A DNA stretch of 64,000 bases, from contig CAIIXF020000012.1 in NCBI GenBank assembly GCA_903813345.2, forward strand, positions 8,824,432 to 8,888,431, read 5' to 3'. Below, piece by piece: positions 23,001 through 33,570 of this stretch (positions within the stretch are counted from its first letter, which is position 1; each line of letters starts with the position of its first letter). Origin of the DNA: Owenia fusiformis (lineage: Eukaryota; Annelida; Polychaeta; Sabellida; Oweniidae). Both the position numbers and the translations under genes were made by a program. The notes beneath the pieces were generated by a model that was given only the letters and a program-made list of their open reading frames with translations, did not search any database and was not told the DNA's origin.

Positions 23001-23969
23001 CATGTTCTAAGGCATGTTACCCTGTTCTGAGGTTTGTTACCCTGTTCTTAAGTAGTACCCTATTTTGTTACCTTGTTCTAAGGTATGTTACCCTATTCTG
23101 AGGTATGTTACCCTGTTCTAAGGTATATAACCCTGTTCTCGGGTATTTTATCCTGTTCTAAGATATGATACCTTGTTCGAAGATATGTTACCCATGTTAC
23201 CCTGTTCTAAGATATGATACCTTGTTCTAAGATATGTTACCCTGTTCTGTTACCCTGTTCTAAGGTATATTACCCTGTTCTCAGGTATTTTATCCTGTTC
23301 TAAAGTAGTACCCTATTTTGTTACCTTGTTCTGAGGTATGTTACCCTGTTCTAATGTTTGTTACCCTGTTCTCAGGTGTGTTACCCTGTTTCACAAAGCA
23401 CCCCACTGACTTTTGCAAAGCTTTTCAAGATTTTTTCTCATTCAGGCGGATGCAGCAAAGCGTTCATATTGGAGCCTCTTTTTAAAATCTCAAGTTGGTT
23501 CAAGGCCTACCTGTTTCAGTTCCAAGGAATACTGTATCTTAATTTCATTCTACATTGTCAAATGGAGCACTGTTTAGTTTTATGCTGTTCTGTTGGAAGT
23601 TTTGACATTGCTTGTCAATTCTTACTTGAAGCTATAAATATGATAAAAAAAGAACAAATAATATTGTTGAACTCATTCATTCAGAAAGGTGCAAACTTAT
23701 TTTGGCATATACTGTATAACACTTGTTTTTATATGGTGGTTTAACAGTTTAATATTGTTTGACTGCTATTTTTGTTTAAAAATCAATAACAGTGTCTATT
23801 TTTTTCCTCACAGGGTGAAACCTCTTACGTTCGAGTGAAGGAAGATTACAAAAATCGAGGAGGTGGTGAACCTTCAAGCTCATATGGACGTCATGAAAGA
23901 TCCAGAAGCCGAAGTTACTCACCCAGAAGACGTTCTCGCGGGTCCCCCAGATACTCACCTTTCCCCTGA
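16904..23969 (+). CDS. SRSF1: Serine/arginine-rich splicing factor 1 (SF2/ASF), whole gene
   Basis: Coding exons 16904-17079, 19537-19772, 21871-22043 and 23814-23969 join to 741 nt, 246 residues. SRSF1 is a nuclear SR protein that binds purine-rich GGA-type exonic enhancers and recruits U1 snRNP and U2AF. Domains: RRM1 (about 10-85; [18 protein letters not shown] and [19 protein letters not shown]), a Gly/Arg-rich linker ([21 protein letters not shown]), a pseudo-RRM with the diagnostic SWQDLKDHM, and a C-terminal RS region. All splice sites are GT-AG and phases agree (2-1-0). Intron positions match vertebrate SRSF1 as I recall it. The usual GTG-initiated extension upstream of the ATG is not needed; MAGFRG is the start. 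Odd: the RS tail is very short ([20 protein letters not shown] then SPFP and stop), and introns 2 and 3 contain copies of donor-like sequence. Confidence 0.95.
17396..18118. repeat. Inverted repeat pair in SRSF1 intron 1
   Basis: GAGATTTTCGACATTTAAAA at 17396 recurs inverted, ending at 18118 (TTTTAGATGTCGAAAATCTTA), with ~38 bp arms enclosing ~640 bp of non-coding sequence. Probably an old MITE. No clean target duplication is seen. Confidence 0.6.
18232..18974. mobile_element. 743 bp foldback MITE with TTAA target duplication, SRSF1 intron 1
   Basis: Two long arms, inverted to each other over most of the element (GGAAGTTAAGAGGAAATGAC at left; GTCATTTCCTGTTAACTTCC at right), with TTAA at 18228-18231 and 18975-18978. 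The same family is at 19078-19345 (left arm only), at 57664-58234 and perhaps at 43985-44110. Confidence 0.87.
19078..19345. mobile_element. Partial copy of the TTAA foldback family
   Basis: Matches the left arm of 18232-18974 (ACAGGAAATGACAAAAC, GATAACAGAGTTCTGTTTGG, CATGATGAAATAACC, GTGACTGAAAAATAGCTAAG) but stops before the centre. It lies ~190 bases upstream of SRSF1 exon 2. Confidence 0.75.
19537..19772 (+). CDS. SRSF1: SRSF1 coding exon 2
   Basis: 236 nt after the acceptor TTGTATATTTTCAG. Encodes the end of RRM1 and the Gly/Arg linker to VSG. Donor GTTTCAG|GTAAAC. The last ~37 exon bases and the donor are duplicated downstream at 19881-19950. Confidence 0.92.
19833..20392. repeat. Dispersed pair of a hairpin-forming 45-mer in SRSF1 intron 2
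   Basis: TGTATATTGAACATTTTT plus GTCAAGAAAAAATGTTCAGTG occurs near 19835-19876 and again near 20348-20390. Each copy can fold (GAACATTTTT against AAAAATGTTC). The intervening sequence is not similar. Confidence 0.65.
19881..19950 (+). repeat. Tandem duplicate of the SRSF1 exon 2 end and its donor
   Basis: CCCTCTAAAAGATCTGAGTA, CAGGTGTTTAGTTTCAG|GT and AGACAATG copy 19736-19808 at an offset of 145 bp, with few changes. The duplicated donor reads TTTCAG|GTAGAC. Use of it would run through an in-frame stop at 19799-19801. Confidence 0.8.
21071..21127. repeat. Short tandem repeat in SRSF1 intron 2
   Basis: Three ~25 bp units of TCCCAGTATTAAAAGTTTTT type, the last truncated. Confidence 0.65.
21871..22043 (+). 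CDS. SRSF1: SRSF1 coding exon 3
   Basis: 173 nt after the acceptor TGTCTGTTTTAG. Encodes [20 protein letters not shown] and the rest of the pseudo-RRM to KFKSHE. Donor CATGAG|GTATGT, directly followed by the donor-like minisatellite. Confidence 0.93.
22054..23390 (+). repeat. 20 bp minisatellite of donor-like units in SRSF1 intron 3
   Basis: About 60-65 units of GAGGTATGTTACCCTGTTCT with variants (AAGGTATGTTATCAG, GAGTAATGTTACCATG, TAAGTAGTACCCTATTTTG). A higher-order unit of about 129-130 bp, occasionally 150, recurs at least six times, recognisable by TTATCAGTTCTGAGTAATG near 22130, 22260, 22570, 22699, 22849 and 22979. The array begins ~10 bases after the exon 3 donor, and its phase matches that donor: GAG|GTATGTT occurs in both. 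Confidence 0.95.
23814..23969 (+). CDS. SRSF1: SRSF1 coding exon 4 (last)
   Basis: 156 nt including TGA, after the acceptor TTTTTTTCCTCACAG. Encodes [17 protein letters not shown] and a short RS tail ending SPRYSPFP. Vertebrate SRSF1 continues past SPRYSP with more RS repeats; here a stop follows two codons later. Confidence 0.92.
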   Translation, partial: GETSYVRVKEDYKNRGGGEPSSSYGRHERSRSRSYSPRRRSRGSPRYSPFP

Positions 23970-25077
23970 GGGAGAATTACACCCCATTTCAACAATACAT
24001 CATGATGCATTTCACTGATGAAATATTGTCTTGAACTGACTGTTTCATAAATTCACTTTTTATCAATTAATTTTATATACAGGCTAAGCCAAAAATGTTA
24101 CCCATTTTGAACTTGCAAGAAAGGGTAACATTTTTTGACCCACTCTGTAGCATTCCAGAATTTGAAATAATCACTTTAATTCATAAATATTAGCATCATT
24201 TTATGCATGACAACAATATTTCACCATGTGAGAGCTCAACAAGGAACTTAATAGGTTTGAAAAAACTGTAGCCTATTGAACAATGTGTTTCAAACATGAA
24301 AAAAGATCAGCTTCAATTAATAATATGCACATTCATATTTCACAGTTTGAAATCAATTTTTAACCATGTGCAGAATATCTGAACTTTGAAAGCAACTTTT
24401 TAAGATAATAATTTGCTCATGAAAATATGCAGACATTTCAAATCAATTTGCAATGTTCAAAGTTGAAAATTTACTCATTAGAAAATGCTGTTCTATTAAG
24501 AAAAATTGCCCCTCCAATAACAGAAATCATTCGAATGTTTTAGTCAAAATTTTAAATCTCAGCTGCATATAAAACAGTGTTTTATATTTCATTTTGCTAG
24601 TTTGCTGCACTACCATGCTGTCTGACCAAATAAGGCGCCTAACAAAGATGGTTGCCATGACAGTATAGATAGTTAGGAATAAGGATTTGTGCTATATATG
24701 GTATGAATGAATGTGTATCGTTTTGTATTGATACTTCATAAATGTATGTTACTATATTGAAAAAGTTTTCATTCCATTTTTAAAACTGAAAATTATTCAA
24801 TATTACATCGCTGTTTTAATGAATCCTTTCTTAACAGTGATAAATTGCAGTGATTTTTCTTTCATGGTATCACTATACAGCTATAAATAGTATAATATTT
24901 TTTGAAAAATGACCTCAGAATTGTATAATACAGATGAACAGTAAAAAAGTTATAAAATTTTAATTTATCCACAAATACTGTGAACAAAATTATTGTCAAT
25001 AAGAATGAAAACTGTCCTCATAAAATATTATTTTAATTTGTAAATAATATTAATCTTGTTTTATTTTTGATTAAAGG
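23970..25077 (+). other. Probable SRSF1 3' UTR and flank
   Basis: AT-rich, no ORF. No perfect AATAAA found before 25,260. ATTAAA at about 25072 (TTGATTAAAGGG) is a weaker candidate poly(A) signal. A short inverted pair AAAATGTTACCC/GGGTAACATTTTTTG lies at about 24092-24136. Confidence 0.45.
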
Positions 25078-25930
25078 GTAACATGGATGGATCATAGGAT
25101 AACAAGGGAAGGATCAGGGATCAAATAAGGGATCGAATGAGATCAGATCAGGGATAGGATCATTAACTCAGGGATTAGGAATAATGGATCTTGGGAATTG
25201 GATCACTCGCGAGGATAAGGGCCATTTTCTATAGGATAACATAGTTCAAGGAAGGATATCAAAATAAATGTATCCCATAGAATCAAACTTATTGGATAAA
25301 TGTCATATTCTATTGAAGTGTTCAATTAAACCATGGATAAAAGCTGTATCCCCTTCAATAGAATATGACTTGTTCAATTGGAAATAAAGATCAGGGTCAA
25401 ACTTAGGATTGCATGTCGGAAGGATTTTATTGGATGATATTTGTATTCAATAGGATGTTATCACTTCTAAATGGGTTTCTGGATATTAATTATATCTACT
25501 GGACGATGTCTGGGATATGGTCTCGTATCCTGAGGAAGGAACTCTGGATATCTTAAATCCTTCCTATAGGATATGATCTCAGGAAGTTAGATCTCAGTTT
25601 TTCCTCCATGGATATGATTCCCAAGTTGAATGCTAGTATTTTTGTAATACTAGTATCTTAAATGGATTCCTTATAGGAGTGATTGAGTAGGAACAATTAA
25701 AGGATATCAGTGATATCTTTCTTAGGATATACTGTAGTATATTCTGGAAGTATTCTTAGCATAAATGATCAGGAAATTAACCAAATAAGAATCACGAATA
25801 ATCACACTATAGTACAATCCCATTAGGAAATAGTATATCTCTTCTTTTGGATATCCTTAGGAAAACAACGGAGGAAAGATATCAGATGTATCCCTTGTGT
25901 GTAATTGGATATCAGGAAACAAGGAATTCA
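25078..25930. repeat. GGAT/ATCC-rich low-complexity block
   Basis: Roughly 850 bases in which GGAT, GATC, GGATAT and ATCC recur every 10-20 bases without a fixed period (for example AGGGATCAAATAAGGGATCG and GGATATGATCTCAGGAAG). It contains inverted pieces such as CATATTCTATTGAAG/CTTCAATAGAATATG. The edges are sharp relative to the flanks. There is no coding potential. Confidence 0.7.
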
Positions 25931-27676
25931 GTCATGTTAAAGAATTTAATTTAGGATTTCTAAAAAATTACCCCCTTTCCATGATTTTCTTCCCAAGTCT
26001 TACCCTACCTATAACCCCACCCCTTCCCTTAATATAATAACTATCCATTTCATATTTATATCAAGTCCCCCAAAGTATGAAACACAATACAGCAATAAGG
26101 ATATATATGACCGAGAGACACAACTTGTAATAAATTGGACGAAGAGCTTGTGAGATGCATCTAATGTGAGCTAAGTGTATTTATAATCAACTTTTTTGTA
26201 AGTATATGATGTGTTTAAGGATATGAAAATTATCTAATTTGCATCTTTTTCTATGCCATCCCTCATTGTTTTCCTAACCTGTCATTGTCATTTGAGTGCT
26301 TCTTCCCATTCTTTAAATCCCCATTTTTATCAGCTTTTGATGACCTATTTTGACCTGTTTTGATCACCTCATTATATTAAATGGTTGTATGGAGTCACCA
26401 GCTTTGCACGATTTCTATGACCAAGACTAAAATTGATATCTCAGTGGAATTTTTGAGTCTTGGGCCAATCCTCTGCCACTTCTGCAATTATCCGTTTTCC
26501 TCGTACCCACATACATGTTCAAAGAGCTAGGAAGCTGTGTATCTTTGATGGGTGGGGTTACACTGGCGCTTTATACAAATACTGGAATTCTTCTCATTGG
26601 GATTATTTTACACATTTCTTTCTTACACATAAATTTCAGTGTATTATTACAGTCTAACTGAAGTTTAACCCTGACCCTGGTTAACATAATAGGCTCTCAA
26701 AATCTAGTCTTATCATTAACCACATACAAGTTAGTGAATTGTTTGTTAAAGTTGGGACTGTGTTTTAAAATGACCTTGTCTCCAGATTACTTCGAAAGTG
26801 AAAATGGCATATGGTTTGTGTGTTAAAAGAATTGATAAACCAACATCAGAAAAAGTACATTACTAACATAATTTTTATTTATATATGATTGTCCAAGAAA
26901 GTTGGGAAATAGGAATAGTTTCATAATGGCTAAATATGATTATTCCAATTAGTACTCATTAAAGGCCTCCATTTTAAGTGTGTAATGTGACCGTACGTGG
27001 TCTCTTGGTATTCTCTTTGTGTGTGCTTCCTTTCTGGGCTAATTTGTTTAGTTTCAGGGTTTCAGGACTCATCTTCTGAAGCGGGATTCAGAGCTTAATC
27101 CACATGATCTGAAGAGGAAGAAGTTGTTTCAGATCAAGCCTTAGTCCCTATTCGACTATATAGATGGGGCCTTGGAGACTATGTCAAATACGCTGATGCT
27201 GTCAAATACGTTATAAACGATATTTTTGAGGGCATTAGACCTCGTATTTATGACGAACACTGTGTTGTAAGTGTACGGTACGGTGATCAGGATTCGAGGA
27301 TGCACGTTTAGGATTTGTACAACGTATGATAGACACCAGTTCGCATGAATTGCCACATATCAGATAGGAATCGTGCAATAAAATTCCAGCTGCTCACAAA
27401 TAGTTACAGATGTTAGCCGAATAGATGTTATTATATGGATTATAAAATCCGAAACCGAGAAAATCTGCTGCGTGTATGAATATACTAGTATTAAATCTCG
27501 AATGAATTGAGCAACAAATTACATTGCATTCCACGCATTCCATGACTTTAAATTGGAATGCTTCACCGATATTATGTGCTAATCGGACTTTTTGGATTTT
27601 CTTGTAAATAACAGGCGCCAATAAAGAAGGGTTATTTTACAGATATCAACATTTCTTAGGCTTATGTCTATTATCA
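25931..27676. other. Gene-poor stretch
   Basis: No supported gene. One orphan exon-like stretch follows a decent acceptor at about 27055 (see the candidate at 27056-27144). Small frames at 26460-26657 and 27156-27621 have no recognisable content. Confidence 0.45.
27056..27144 (+). other. Orphan exon-like stretch (uncertain)
   Basis: After GTTTAGTTTCAG there is an open, highly charged reading GFRTHLLKRDSELNPHDLKR then KKLFQIKP and TAG. It could be a terminal exon of an unseen plus-strand transcript or chance. No upstream partner exon is recognised. Confidence 0.2.
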
Positions 27677-28572
27677 TTATCCCAACGAACGAAGTATATA
27701 GGATATATACAAGGATATAGTGAAGCCCTTCGTCCGTCAGTCAGTAAGTCCGTCCGTCTGCAGGGTAACTTGAAACTTCTATAAGGTCACTCAAATGCTT
27801 AAAATGAAAACTCTGATAAATCTCTTATGTACATGGTTTCCCGAAAGTATGGGGGCCCCCCTAGGCGGACATATACCAATAGTATATGCCAAATATCATT
27901 TTAAAGCTTATCCAAACTTACATTAATTTGCCAAGTATCATGGTTCAACTCACAAATGGTAAAAAACTTAGTGTTTGGCCAAACATATAGTTCATTTCAG
28001 TATCCTGGAAACAGCCCTGACCTGAATATGACCGAAAATATGGGTGCTATTGTCGACAAAAGGATGGATATTAAGTTCTAAAAAGAGGCAGTTGACTGGT
28101 TGAGGGTGGATACTCCAAGGAAACTTCTAGAATGCCTTTAAAAGGATTGCCTTTATGAGGATTATGAAATTCCAAATCCCTATTGAAGCACGTTTAAGGT
28201 CATATGGAAAGCATTGCTGCCGTTAACATGGCTAAGGGAGACACACCGACTATTATTTTGGTGTAAAACCGACTTTAATTTTGGCCAAACACTAAATTTT
28301 GAAATGCCTGTAACTTTTTCCCATTTTTGAGTTGAACCGTAATACTTGGCAGGTCAATGTAACTTTAAAATGATATATGACGCACACTATGGGGACATTG
28401 GTATAGGTCTGCCTAGGGGGCCCCCATACTTTCGGGACACCCTGTATGTGATTTCATATCTGCCAATTTAAGCAAGGGTGGAGTAGATGGTAAATATTAC
28501 ACTGTGACACATACAGATTCATGAACATGGCGTTCGTTGGGATTTGCTACTCCGTGGAGTTGCCAATTTCTA
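27677..28572. mobile_element. Copy 2 of the CCCAACGAACGAAG-ended repeat, split by a mariner
   Basis: Inverted relative to copy 1 at 13424-14179. Starts ATTATCCCAACGAACGAAG, then GGATATAGTGAAGCCC and GTCCGTCAGTCAG; ends GGGATTTGCTACTCCGTGGA, GTTGCCA and CTAG. A 613 bp mariner derivative interrupts it at 27832-28444. Without the insert this copy is only ~280 bp and its interior differs from copy 1. Confidence 0.7.
27832..28444 (+). mobile_element. 613 bp mariner/Tc1 deletion derivative
   Basis: Long imperfect inverted ends: the right end reads TAGGGGGCCCCCATACTTTC then GGGACACCCTG, and the left is its inverse with changes. TA is present on both sides (27830-27831, 28445-28446). The arms extend ~150 bp. 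The middle, on the plus strand, keeps a transposase C-terminal signature (PGNSPDLNMTEN, family consensus SPDLNPIEN) in a frame broken by stops. Confidence 0.88.
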
Positions 28573-28985
28573 GTTGTCATCCAATCTAATGCAGTAAGGA
28601 GGATACAAACGACGTATCCATCTTTCTCAGCTCCCCTCTTCAATGGCTTTGCATCTTTCAGGGTTCCTAATCCTGCTATTTGGCACTTCACATGAATTTT
28701 TTAACCTCTTACAGTGTCTTATTGAAAAGTTACGATCAAAATAGTATGAAAATGGAGTCACGCATTTGCCCCCTGGGGTACACACTTTGTACTAATATTC
28801 AAATTCTTCAGATGTGTTCTTTAGTATGTCACCTACAAACATAAACTCTAGATCTAAGATTATCTAGTGTGAACAATTTTTTCCCCAGGGTGGGGTATTT
28901 TTTTTTGGGGGGGGGGCTAACCACTCAAGAACTTCCTACCACTCTGCGAAGCTATCACCAAGGTGGAAGTTTCATCCAAGACTCT
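28573..28985. other. Gene-free stretch with a G tract
   Basis: Contains a T/G run (TTTTTTTTTGGGGGGGGGG) near 28899-28917. Nothing else is supported. Confidence 0.5.
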
Positions 28986-29330
28986 CCCACGTCTAACCAT
29001 CGACAACGTACAGTGACAAAATATACCGTCATACACTTTTTCTAACTGACCAATTACATGGGTAAATTAACAACGAAAAAAATCGAGCACTGCACTAAAA
29101 TCTTTTAACGTATTAAGAAAGGTACAGTAAATGTCTCCCAAATCGAATACACACGAAATCAAATATGAAATCCTTTATGTTCTCCTCAAATTAATTTTTG
29201 AAAACCTCAATCAAACCGACATCATAGTTTTCGCTTCAAATTAACCGTACTATTTACTATATTCAACCGTACACCTAAAGTGTACGACGGTATATCTTGT
29301 CACTGTACGTTGTCGATGGTTAGGCGTGTC
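28986..29330. mobile_element. ~345 bp inverted-repeat MITE (family A)
   Basis: Inverted arms around CTAACCATCGACAACGTACA then GTGACAA, ~55 bp each, at 28990-29044 and 29268-29326. A related single arm is at 50597-50660. Confidence 0.8.
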
Positions 29331-30158
29331 TCCCCTAACTGAAAATGCTGCTAAACCAACTATACACCATTTATTGAGAATTTTCCTCCTCACTCCTAGA
29401 GTACGATCACTTTCATCGAATATAAAACACACAAGAGCTTAATACATGCGCAGAATTAGCGACGATAAGATCCTCTGAAATGAAAACCAAGTGATTAAAA
29501 AGTTGGACGACGGTTACGCCTGCCATTTGTGACAACGGTATCTGACTCTATCGTTGTCAATGTGTTCAAGTGAACGTGCGAACATAATCAATACAAGAAC
29601 ATTGTTTAAAACAAGAACATAATTATTGAAAGTAAAATTAGTAATCATGTAAATGCAATATAGTCATTATTTTATGCAACATGATGTAAATTTGTGTTCA
29701 ACAGAAAATGTCTTATAGTCACGCTACCACTTCTGTTGAACAATAGTTGCATACAGAATTATGATACGTGGAATGCCAAGAGATACAAATGCAATGGTTG
29801 TATTTAAAGTACGTGTCGCATAACTCATACTTTAGACATGTTAGACTGGAAGAAGGAAGGGGTTATTCAACATCCATAACCTTTATTTTCCGAATGATTT
29901 GAATACATTATTATTCGGTAAACTGAAATAGCCACAGGAATTTCTTATTCATAGTGTATGTTCTCTTGGAAACCGCTTTGCTTCACGCAGTATAATAATC
30001 TTACTCGCGTTTTGTCTGTTTTAAGCGCAAAATATGGGAGGACTCCATGACATATTTCATGGAATTTAATATTAGTAATTGTTAAAAAGCAACAACAAAT
30101 AATCAACATAATTGCGGGAACTCTTCTATTTGAAATACATATAGCACAGGAGCTGACA

Positions 30159-30351
30159 GTGTCAGTTGAACGCGTGGCGTAAACGGTACAACACGAGTGT
30201 GATAAAATTTGAGCAAATCGATGTTTTCATCGTTTTAAAAAACTGGACCAGATCTAACAGACAGAGACCAGATTTACGATGAAAACATCAGTTTGCTCAC
30301 ATTCCACCACCCTCGTGTTATGCCTTACCACCACGCGTTCAATTGCCACAC
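30159..30351. mobile_element. ~193 bp foldback (family B)
   Basis: Left arm GTGTCAGTTGAACGCGTGGC through CGATGTTTTCATCG pairs with the right arm CGATGAAAACATC through CCACGCGTTCAATTGCCACA, ~75 bp per arm with a short loop. It lies ~275 bases upstream of the fucosyltransferase start. A related right arm is at 50750-50840. Confidence 0.8.
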
Positions 30352-30625
30352 TTAATTTGGTACGGCACCTGTGTATAGTGACAACGTAAAATCCAACGGA
30401 AAAAAGGTTCATTGCGGAAAGAATCGATGCCGTATTAGCAGTTGCACCAGTTTCGAACCACTAAGATATTGCATCATTTTGTTGCCGAAACTCTACCGTC
30501 GTTGACGTTGCTCGTTATTATTCGAGTTTCTGTACAAAAAGTCTCACTACTGTACTGATAATGATGAAGATATATAGGCAGATATATGTCTCTTAGAATA
30601 AAGTAGTGTGTATAGACTAGTTAAA

Positions 30626-31216
30626 ATGAATTATCGACGGACATTTTCGATTTTAATTCTTCTCACTACAATATCAATTTGCTACTTTACATTCTTCAAA
30701 GTTGATATTTTAAAGTATTTGAGAACACTTGATACTAAAGTTATAACTCCCAATTCCGCTGTATATGTACGTGATCAAACAGGCTTGATACTTCAAACAA
30801 ATATAGGAACTGTAAAAACTAGAGGAAATATAACAAATCACACAGATGCAATTATGATATTACTATGGACGAAATGTGCGAACCATTTGTGCTTTCCCCT
30901 TGGGATCTATAATGGTCCTCATTTTAAATGTGAAGTAACCGAGGATAGTTCCAAAATAAAGGAAGCCCACGCTGTAGTTTTCCAAACCTGTACTATGCGT
31001 AATCTTCTCAAGGCAGGTATTCCAACGTACAGATCACCCAGTCAAAAATGGATATTCCTGTGTGCGGAGCCGCCACCAAAGAAACCTTTAAAATTCCCAG
31101 AGCTGAAAGATACGTTCAATTTTACAATGACAACTAGGTTGGATTCTAATTATCACACTTATCATGGATTTTACAATCTAAGTAGAATATCAGACATATT
31201 TGATGGTCCGAAATGA
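30626..31216 (+). CDS. Alpha-1,3-fucosyltransferase (GT10), N-terminal exon
   Basis: 196 residues from ATG at 30626 (the six codons before it start with GTG and are ignored). A type II Golgi enzyme that moves fucose from GDP-fucose to GlcNAc of N- or O-glycans. Visible: short basic tail (MNYRR), one membrane anchor at residues 6-24 (TFSILILLTTISICYF), stem, and the N-terminal Rossmann half with FNFTMTTRLDSNYHTYHGFY, the conserved FUT strand. NIT, NHT and NFT are N-glycosylation sites. Exon 2 (43261) begins in phase 0, but I see no phase-0 GT donor before the TGA at 31214-31216. So either the exon ends earlier in another phase and joins an unseen small exon, or 31216 is a read-through end of a shorter form. 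The exact 3' boundary is therefore open. Confidence 0.85.
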   Translation: MNYRRTFSILILLTTISICYFTFFKVDILKYLRTLDTKVITPNSAVYVRDQTGLILQTNIGTVKTRGNITNHTDAIMILLWTKCANHLCFPLGIYNGPHFKCEVTEDSSKIKEAHAVVFQTCTMRNLLKAGIPTYRSPSQKWIFLCAEPPPKKPLKFPELKDTFNFTMTTRLDSNYHTYHGFYNLSRISDIFDGPK

Positions 31217-32383
31217 GGAAGGTCCACCATTAATTTAACAATGGTTATTTCTGTGTAAGAGTAAGTATATAGTGTAAGTAGTATATAGAGGGTATATGAA
31301 TGCCAATAGTCCTCAATTGGAGAGAAAAGTACCCAAACCTACAATATGGCACTAGGCCTAATTTCTAAAATATTTCTAACCATACAGGTTTTCTTGAACT
31401 TTGATATCATCTAGAACACTTTAAGACAACAAAAATCCGAAAATAGGATTTGATTTTTTGCTATGCGTGGTTCAAGTAAAAGTACAAACCTGCAATCGTC
31501 CAAATGGCTATATTTTGCCAAGGCATGTTTAAATAGATTTACAGAGTTAAATCTGCTATTCAGACAATATTTGATATATTTTCTTTGCCACGGAAGAAAG
31601 ATTTTTCCACTCGGGTATGCCAATTTTCGTGAGATACACGACTTAAAAAAGAAATTATGTCTTTAATGTCATCAACTCTTTATGCCAAAACGAGAAGAGG
31701 TCATTCTAGCACTACTTTTATTCAGTATATGTGTAACTATTATTATGTAATTGAGACATCTCCGAGAAAAACCGGGCCAAAACGACCCCTGAAGATGCCT
31801 GGATTATTTGAAATTTTGATGTTTTTCAATGGCCTGAAAATGGATGTTGAAAAGGCCCTTTTCGCACTACTTTTGGTGTATTAATTCTAGAAGAACAGGA
31901 GTAGGATATCGTGCGACGATGGTGATGTCAGCGGCAACGCTCCGGGGTTGGGGCACACTGGACTGAGAAAATAAAAAGTCAAATTGCCTAGAATATGGCT
32001 GTGTAGTATATGAACGAACTTATGTCCTGAATAGATATAGTTGAATAGTGTAGGAAAGGTAGCTGAGTGAGTTTTGCTTATGTATAGGGCTTAGGGACAG
32101 TCCGTGGGTGGGGCTTAGAAAAGATAAAAAGTTGAAGATTTATAAATATAGTCGCGCATGCAGTATATTAAACAAAAGCGCATCGTACGTTGATTCGATA
32201 TATTATTACTTTTTGACTCAGGATCCTCGCAAAAAGTTCAAACCCTCTCAAATTGTTAATCATACTTTCTAAATAGTTTGGGTACGTCGATTGAGTCAAC
32301 TATTTTGCATCTGTCTGACATAGTATCGGCAACGACTTTTCGGCCAATAGGAGCTGAGTGAACGAATATGTATGGTTAATTAT
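31217..32383. other. Start of fucosyltransferase intron 1
   Basis: AT-rich non-coding sequence. Small frames (31411-31884) overlap antisense and have no domain content. Confidence 0.45.
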
Positions 32384-32505
32384 GGGTTTGTAGAAAAAAC
32401 CGGGTACCGGGTACTAAATCCTCCATACTGGGTTCCAACTTGGTACCCGGTACCCGGTCGAGAAAACCGGGTACCCAGTCGAAAAAACCGGGTACCCAGA
32501 AAAAC
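32384..32505. repeat. Left inverted end of the 9.2 kb element
   Basis: Contains at least four CCGGGTACC/GGTACCCGG units, themselves palindromic around the KpnI site GGTACC. Confidence 0.85.
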
Positions 32506-33466
32506 AAAAAAATACGAAAATTTAGCATATTAATAACATATTAAGTTAAATATCATTAGAAAGCTTTTTATATTTGAAAAACATGGCAAATCAATGAATA
32601 CTGTGTTTTCAATAGTTCGTATATTGGTACGTGAATTATTTCGATTGTGATTTAAATCTGTAAATAGCTATCGTTACTTTAGTAGAGAATGGACGTGTGT
32701 TATTTTACATGATGCAACGTGTAAGGTTTTGATTGCATAATTTAAGTTATCCCAATTTTCGACGAAGCGTCAACTGAAGTGTAAATTGTTACGTCTTACA
32801 ATGTCATAGGCGTAGCCAGGAGGTGGTGCCATGGTGCGATCGCACCCTCCCCCGTAACCCGGCATTGAAAATATGCCGATGATGATAGAGGAAGAGAACA
32901 GCCTTAAAATGTTTTTTTATTTGAAGCGTCTAGCTCAATTTTGAATGAAGTTAAATACATTTTTGTAAATTCAAAACAAAACTTAGTCGTTGCTTATGCC
33001 ACGATCACACAAATGAAATATCCCCAAAGGCAATATAAGTTTCTGAGACATTACCGTTGATGTTAACTGTAAAACTAATTTGATATAAACTTGTAAATGA
33101 AGTAATCTCAACCGTTTTGATTTATCCCGATATATTTTTAGAAATCCGAATTTTTTAGAATTGTTGATTCAGTTTTGTAACCGTGATTTTTCTCCAATTA
33201 CTTTTTAGCTGAATCCCGAAGACGAAAAACAGATTTTCACCCCCAAAATTTCTTCAAAAATACAGATTTTCAGATTATAAATATTGTTTTTTAACTAGAC
33301 ATGTATGATGTACTGTCTTCCGTTTCTCTTTGAAACTGTCTTGGTTTCTTCATCTACGTACGCGAATGACTGGTCGGTAACTATCCAAACAATATCACTG
33401 CATGCATGTCTTAAATGTGTAATCATATTTAGAAACTGGAATGTACGCCCTACAAACATGGTATTA

Positions 33467-33503
33467 ATTGTATTGTATTGTATTGTATTATATTGTATTG
33501 TAT
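33467..33503. repeat. (ATTGT)n microsatellite
   Basis: TTGTATTGTATTGTATTGTA and neighbours, one interruption. Confidence 0.85.
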
Positions 33504-33570
33504 ATCACATTATTTCCATGTGAATACATTACAATTTCATCTTCGTTCACTCGGCATATCAATTATTAAT

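Noticed and set aside
22054-23390. CRISPR-like array
   Set aside because: The units are directly adjacent 20 bp tandem repeats with no unique spacers, inside an animal intron.
30608-30625. GTG start for the fucosyltransferase
   Set aside because: The ATG at 30626 gives the expected short basic tail before the membrane anchor.
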